24,179 bases of DNA from Plakobranchus ocellatus (lineage: Eukaryota > Mollusca > Gastropoda > Plakobranchidae): contig BLXT01002372.1 of NCBI GenBank assembly GCA_019648995.1, positions 744,123 through 768,301 on the forward strand, read 5' to 3'. Made by a program: the position numbers and the translations under genes. Shown one piece after another: positions 21,852 through 24,179 of this stretch (the stretch's first letter is position 1; each line of letters opens with the position of its first letter). The notes beneath the pieces are model-generated. The model did not search any database. It saw nothing but the letters and a program-made list of their open reading frames with translations, and was not told the DNA's origin.

Positions 21852-22309
21852 CTGTGACAAAAACTTTATATAACAAATATTCAAATAATGTTTCAGAATT
21901 AGAATTAAATAGTTCTCCTGCTTAATAATAAATGGGAATAAAAGTTGACGAAATGAAATGTGGGAAATGTATAGCCAAAGTGTTGCCAACAATCGTCAAC
22001 ATCCTCAAAAATAATTAATTTGCGACAAGATCTAGGTCTAGGTCTAATATAAGTCTTACTGGATTGGATAAACCAAAGAAAATTAATTCTCTGCCGGTGT
22101 TAAATTATATCTTGGAGGTTTATTTTGTTTTTAATAATTATAACATTCATTATACAACCATGCTTCTCACGAGAGCGTCACGTTTCATGTTTTGCTTCAA
22201 GGCCAAACACACTATCAACGGGGAAGCAGTTACAAACTAACGTTATCATTCACAGAAAGTCTCATAAAAAATTATCATTGCCTTCAGTGTTTATAGTACA
22301 GCCTTAAAA

Positions 22310-22332
22310 TTTTTTTTTTTTTTTTTTTTTTA
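22310..22332. repeat. T homopolymer
   Basis: An uninterrupted run of 23 T bases. It could be the A-tail of a minus-strand retroposon, but no body was recognised next to it. Confidence 0.9.
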
Positions 22333-22902
22333 AGCCGAAGCAAGCATGTATTAGGCATGGTACATCTATATCATTTTATTGAAAACAACGACAAAAAAGA
22401 ACAAGAATGAAAGAAAGGAAAACAATAGGAAAAAAGAAACATCACATTATATCCTCATCGCTCACTAGGCATATCAGACATACACAGGGGTCAAAGTTAC
22501 ACAGTAACTCATCGGTCACTATATATATATCACTTATCAGACCTAGACAGGCATTCAAATGCCTAGCTGAGGAATTCACAACGATCTTTTATCGATTGAG
22601 AAGACGGCGAGAATTTGAATAATTGAAATTGTAGGTTACAGGTTACATAATTTGGAAAGCTTCAGGTATGGTCTATACATTTTTCTAACACTGCCTAACA
22701 GGCTTTAGTTTCAATCTAAGTGGGCCCGTTGATTTTTTGTGATCTCAGTCACATTGGTCTCGAGAGTTTGTTGTAAGGACTGGAACTGTTCAATTGCGAC
22801 TGAAATTCACAGCTTTCTCTCACATACTTTCCTCGAGTCCCAAGCTCACCGTCCCAAGCCTACATCTAGCTCATACTATCCTAGCTCACTTGCCCATCAA
22901 TA

Positions 22903-23175
22903 CACGATGATGATGGTGTTGACAGTCGTGGTAATAGATTTTATTTCTTGTGATGGATCTCATGACGGAAAAAAATGTCGGTGATGATAGCAATACTTTT
23001 GAAAGTATCGATGATGACATTAATAATTTTGATTATAATACCGATGATGGTGATAATGGAGTTAATTAAACTGAATATGATCATGATTATTACGGCAATA
23101 ATACGAGGGTGACCAGGAGAAGCGACAAAGATGAACAATTAATAGGAGAAAAAAACAATAAAGATGATATTATAA
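22903..23175. repeat. Degenerate GAT-rich low-complexity region
   Basis: Words such as GATGATG, GATAATGG and ATGATGACAT recur for about 270 nt, as expected of an old trinucleotide repeat. Open frames here are Ile/Met/Asp-rich and not gene-like. Confidence 0.6.
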
Positions 23176-23423
23176 TTATGTTCAATTATTTTACTTTAGA
23201 GCATCTATGACTTGCACAAAAAAAAAATCTTCATGTTATACAAGCCCATTATCTTATCAGCTCCCATCCATCGACCTTGTTTGATATTCAACCATCCTTT
23301 TTGCTTGGATTTTTCGCCACTGAAAACAATTCCTCATTTAGGCCATTGAACTTAATCTTGAAATTACATAAAGATAAATCGAAATAATTCATATGTTCTC
23401 TTGACTAGTTTTTCTATCTTATC

Positions 23424-23465
23424 NNNNTTTTTTTTTTTTTTTTTTTTTTTTGGGGGGGGGGGGGG
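23424..23465. repeat. Assembly gap with T run and G run
   Basis: Four N bases (23424-23427), then about 24 T, then about 14 G. Gap filling or sequencing error is likely at this kind of site. Confidence 0.9.
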
Positions 23466-23813
23466 AGGCGGGCTTTGTTCTTTGTTGTTACTATTTATAA
23501 TTCTCATTCATATTTAGGATGCCTCCAAAATAGCCGAGATACAAGCATGTATCTCAACTGAAGGAAAATATGAATATGAATGATGGAAAACTTTTTTAAA
23601 AATTCATAGTGGGAGAGTAGCCTGAAACAGCTGCTGATTATTGTAAAAAGATGATCCCTCAATGTCAACCACAGGATAACATATCCAAAGTACCGTACTT
23701 TTGAGCCAATCCACAGATACTAGTAATCATGTGTTGTTTTTTTAAATGTTATTATTAATGATTATCGTCGATGGTTGTTTATCATGCTCACTAAAACTCT
23801 GTGAAAGAAACCA

Positions 23814-23846
<33 letters not shown>
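23814..23846. repeat. (CA)n microsatellite
   Basis: About 16 uninterrupted CA units, followed by imperfect CACACGCATAAACACATGCA. Confidence 0.95.
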
Positions 23847-23849
<3 letters not shown>

Positions 23850-23998
23850 GCACACGCATAAACACATGCACGAGTCTGCAAGGTCAGTCATGATGAAAAT
23901 GTCACCTCGTCCAGTTCCTGCGTGCTATCTTCCTGTAATAATGCAGGTAGGGTGCTGTGTAGCATAGTAATCACTGCAAACTATGATGATGACCTGAC

Positions 23999-24162
23999 CT
24001 TGACATGCTAGGCGTTTCGTAAGGGTTAAACTGCGCTGACACCCAAATTTCTCTGATGGTGCCGTATCGTAGAGCGTCCAGATTTTCCTTCAGGCTGATA
24101 GGTTCAAGTGCTCTGGGAGATGGCTCAGTGTCTGGATTGAGGCGAATCTCCAAAGGAAGTCT
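23999..24162 (-). CDS. Exon of an unidentified gene
   Basis: 164 nt are open in one minus frame, beginning RLPLEIRLNPDTEPSPRALE and ending NPYETPSMS. An in-frame TAG lies just before an acceptor (AAAATAGTTAG|AGA) and a donor (CAAG|GTCAGG) closes it, so it is entered in phase 0 and left in phase 2. It is GC-richer than its flanks and the residue mix is protein-like. I do not recognise the family. It is on the same strand as GULO and 3.8 kb upstream. It could be the next gene along or, less likely, an upstream exon of the same transcript. The other exons of this gene are not visible here. Confidence 0.5.
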
Positions 24163-24179
24163 CTAACTATTTTTTGAGG

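Larger units (their letters stand above)
20221..23998. other. Upstream flank of GULO
   Basis: Holds the likely promoter region of GULO, a hairpin at 20660-20699, a SINE at 21128-21381, a candidate exon at 21792-21851, a T run at 22310-22332, degenerate GAT-rich sequence at about 22903-23175, an N gap with T and G runs at 23424-23465 and a (CA)n run. No confident promoter element could be assigned. Confidence 0.6.

Noticed and set aside
22739-22984. 81-residue plus-strand frame
   Set aside because: Low-complexity end, no domain and no splice context.

Overview
The window looks like AT-rich nuclear DNA of an invertebrate animal. It has long introns, GT-AG splice sites, microsatellites, a tRNA-derived SINE, and scattered TCTAGAT-type and TACATGTA motifs. 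I infer a mollusc, probably a gastropod, from the repeat style and from the kept vitamin C gene. The sequence alone does not prove this. There is no sign of bacterial operons, CRISPR arrays or phage.

One gene dominates. On the minus strand, twelve short exons between 20220 and 5203 join in frame, each with GT-AG borders and compatible phases. They give a 1368-nt reading frame of 455 residues that I recognise as L-gulonolactone oxidase (GULO), the last enzyme of animal ascorbate synthesis. The flavin-attachment GHSPSD motif, the GTH motif, the WAIPREKT block, the C-terminal HWAK motif and the LDP.GMFLN tail are all present. No stop codon or frameshift was found, so the gene looks functional. 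The only weak point is exon 1, a 21-nt start exon at 20200-20220.

Layout on the + strand: 1-5202 is downstream flank with no gene I can support, containing a cluster of TCTAGAT-like motifs. 5203-20220 is GULO with its eleven introns. Intron 2 holds what looks like a decayed Kazal-type domain exon. Intron 3 holds a degenerate tandem repeat of about 42 bp and a purine-rich tract. Intron 8 holds an AT-rich minisatellite split by an insertion. Intron 10 begins with a (GA)n run (read on the gene strand) next to the donor site. 20221-23998 is upstream flank with a hairpin palindrome, a tRNA-derived SINE and a possible 60-nt exon. 23999-24162 looks like one exon of another, unidentified minus-strand gene.

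Most other open frames in the window are chance frames in introns and spacers. I found no multi-gene system. The main content is an intact invertebrate GULO locus and the repeats and relics around it.
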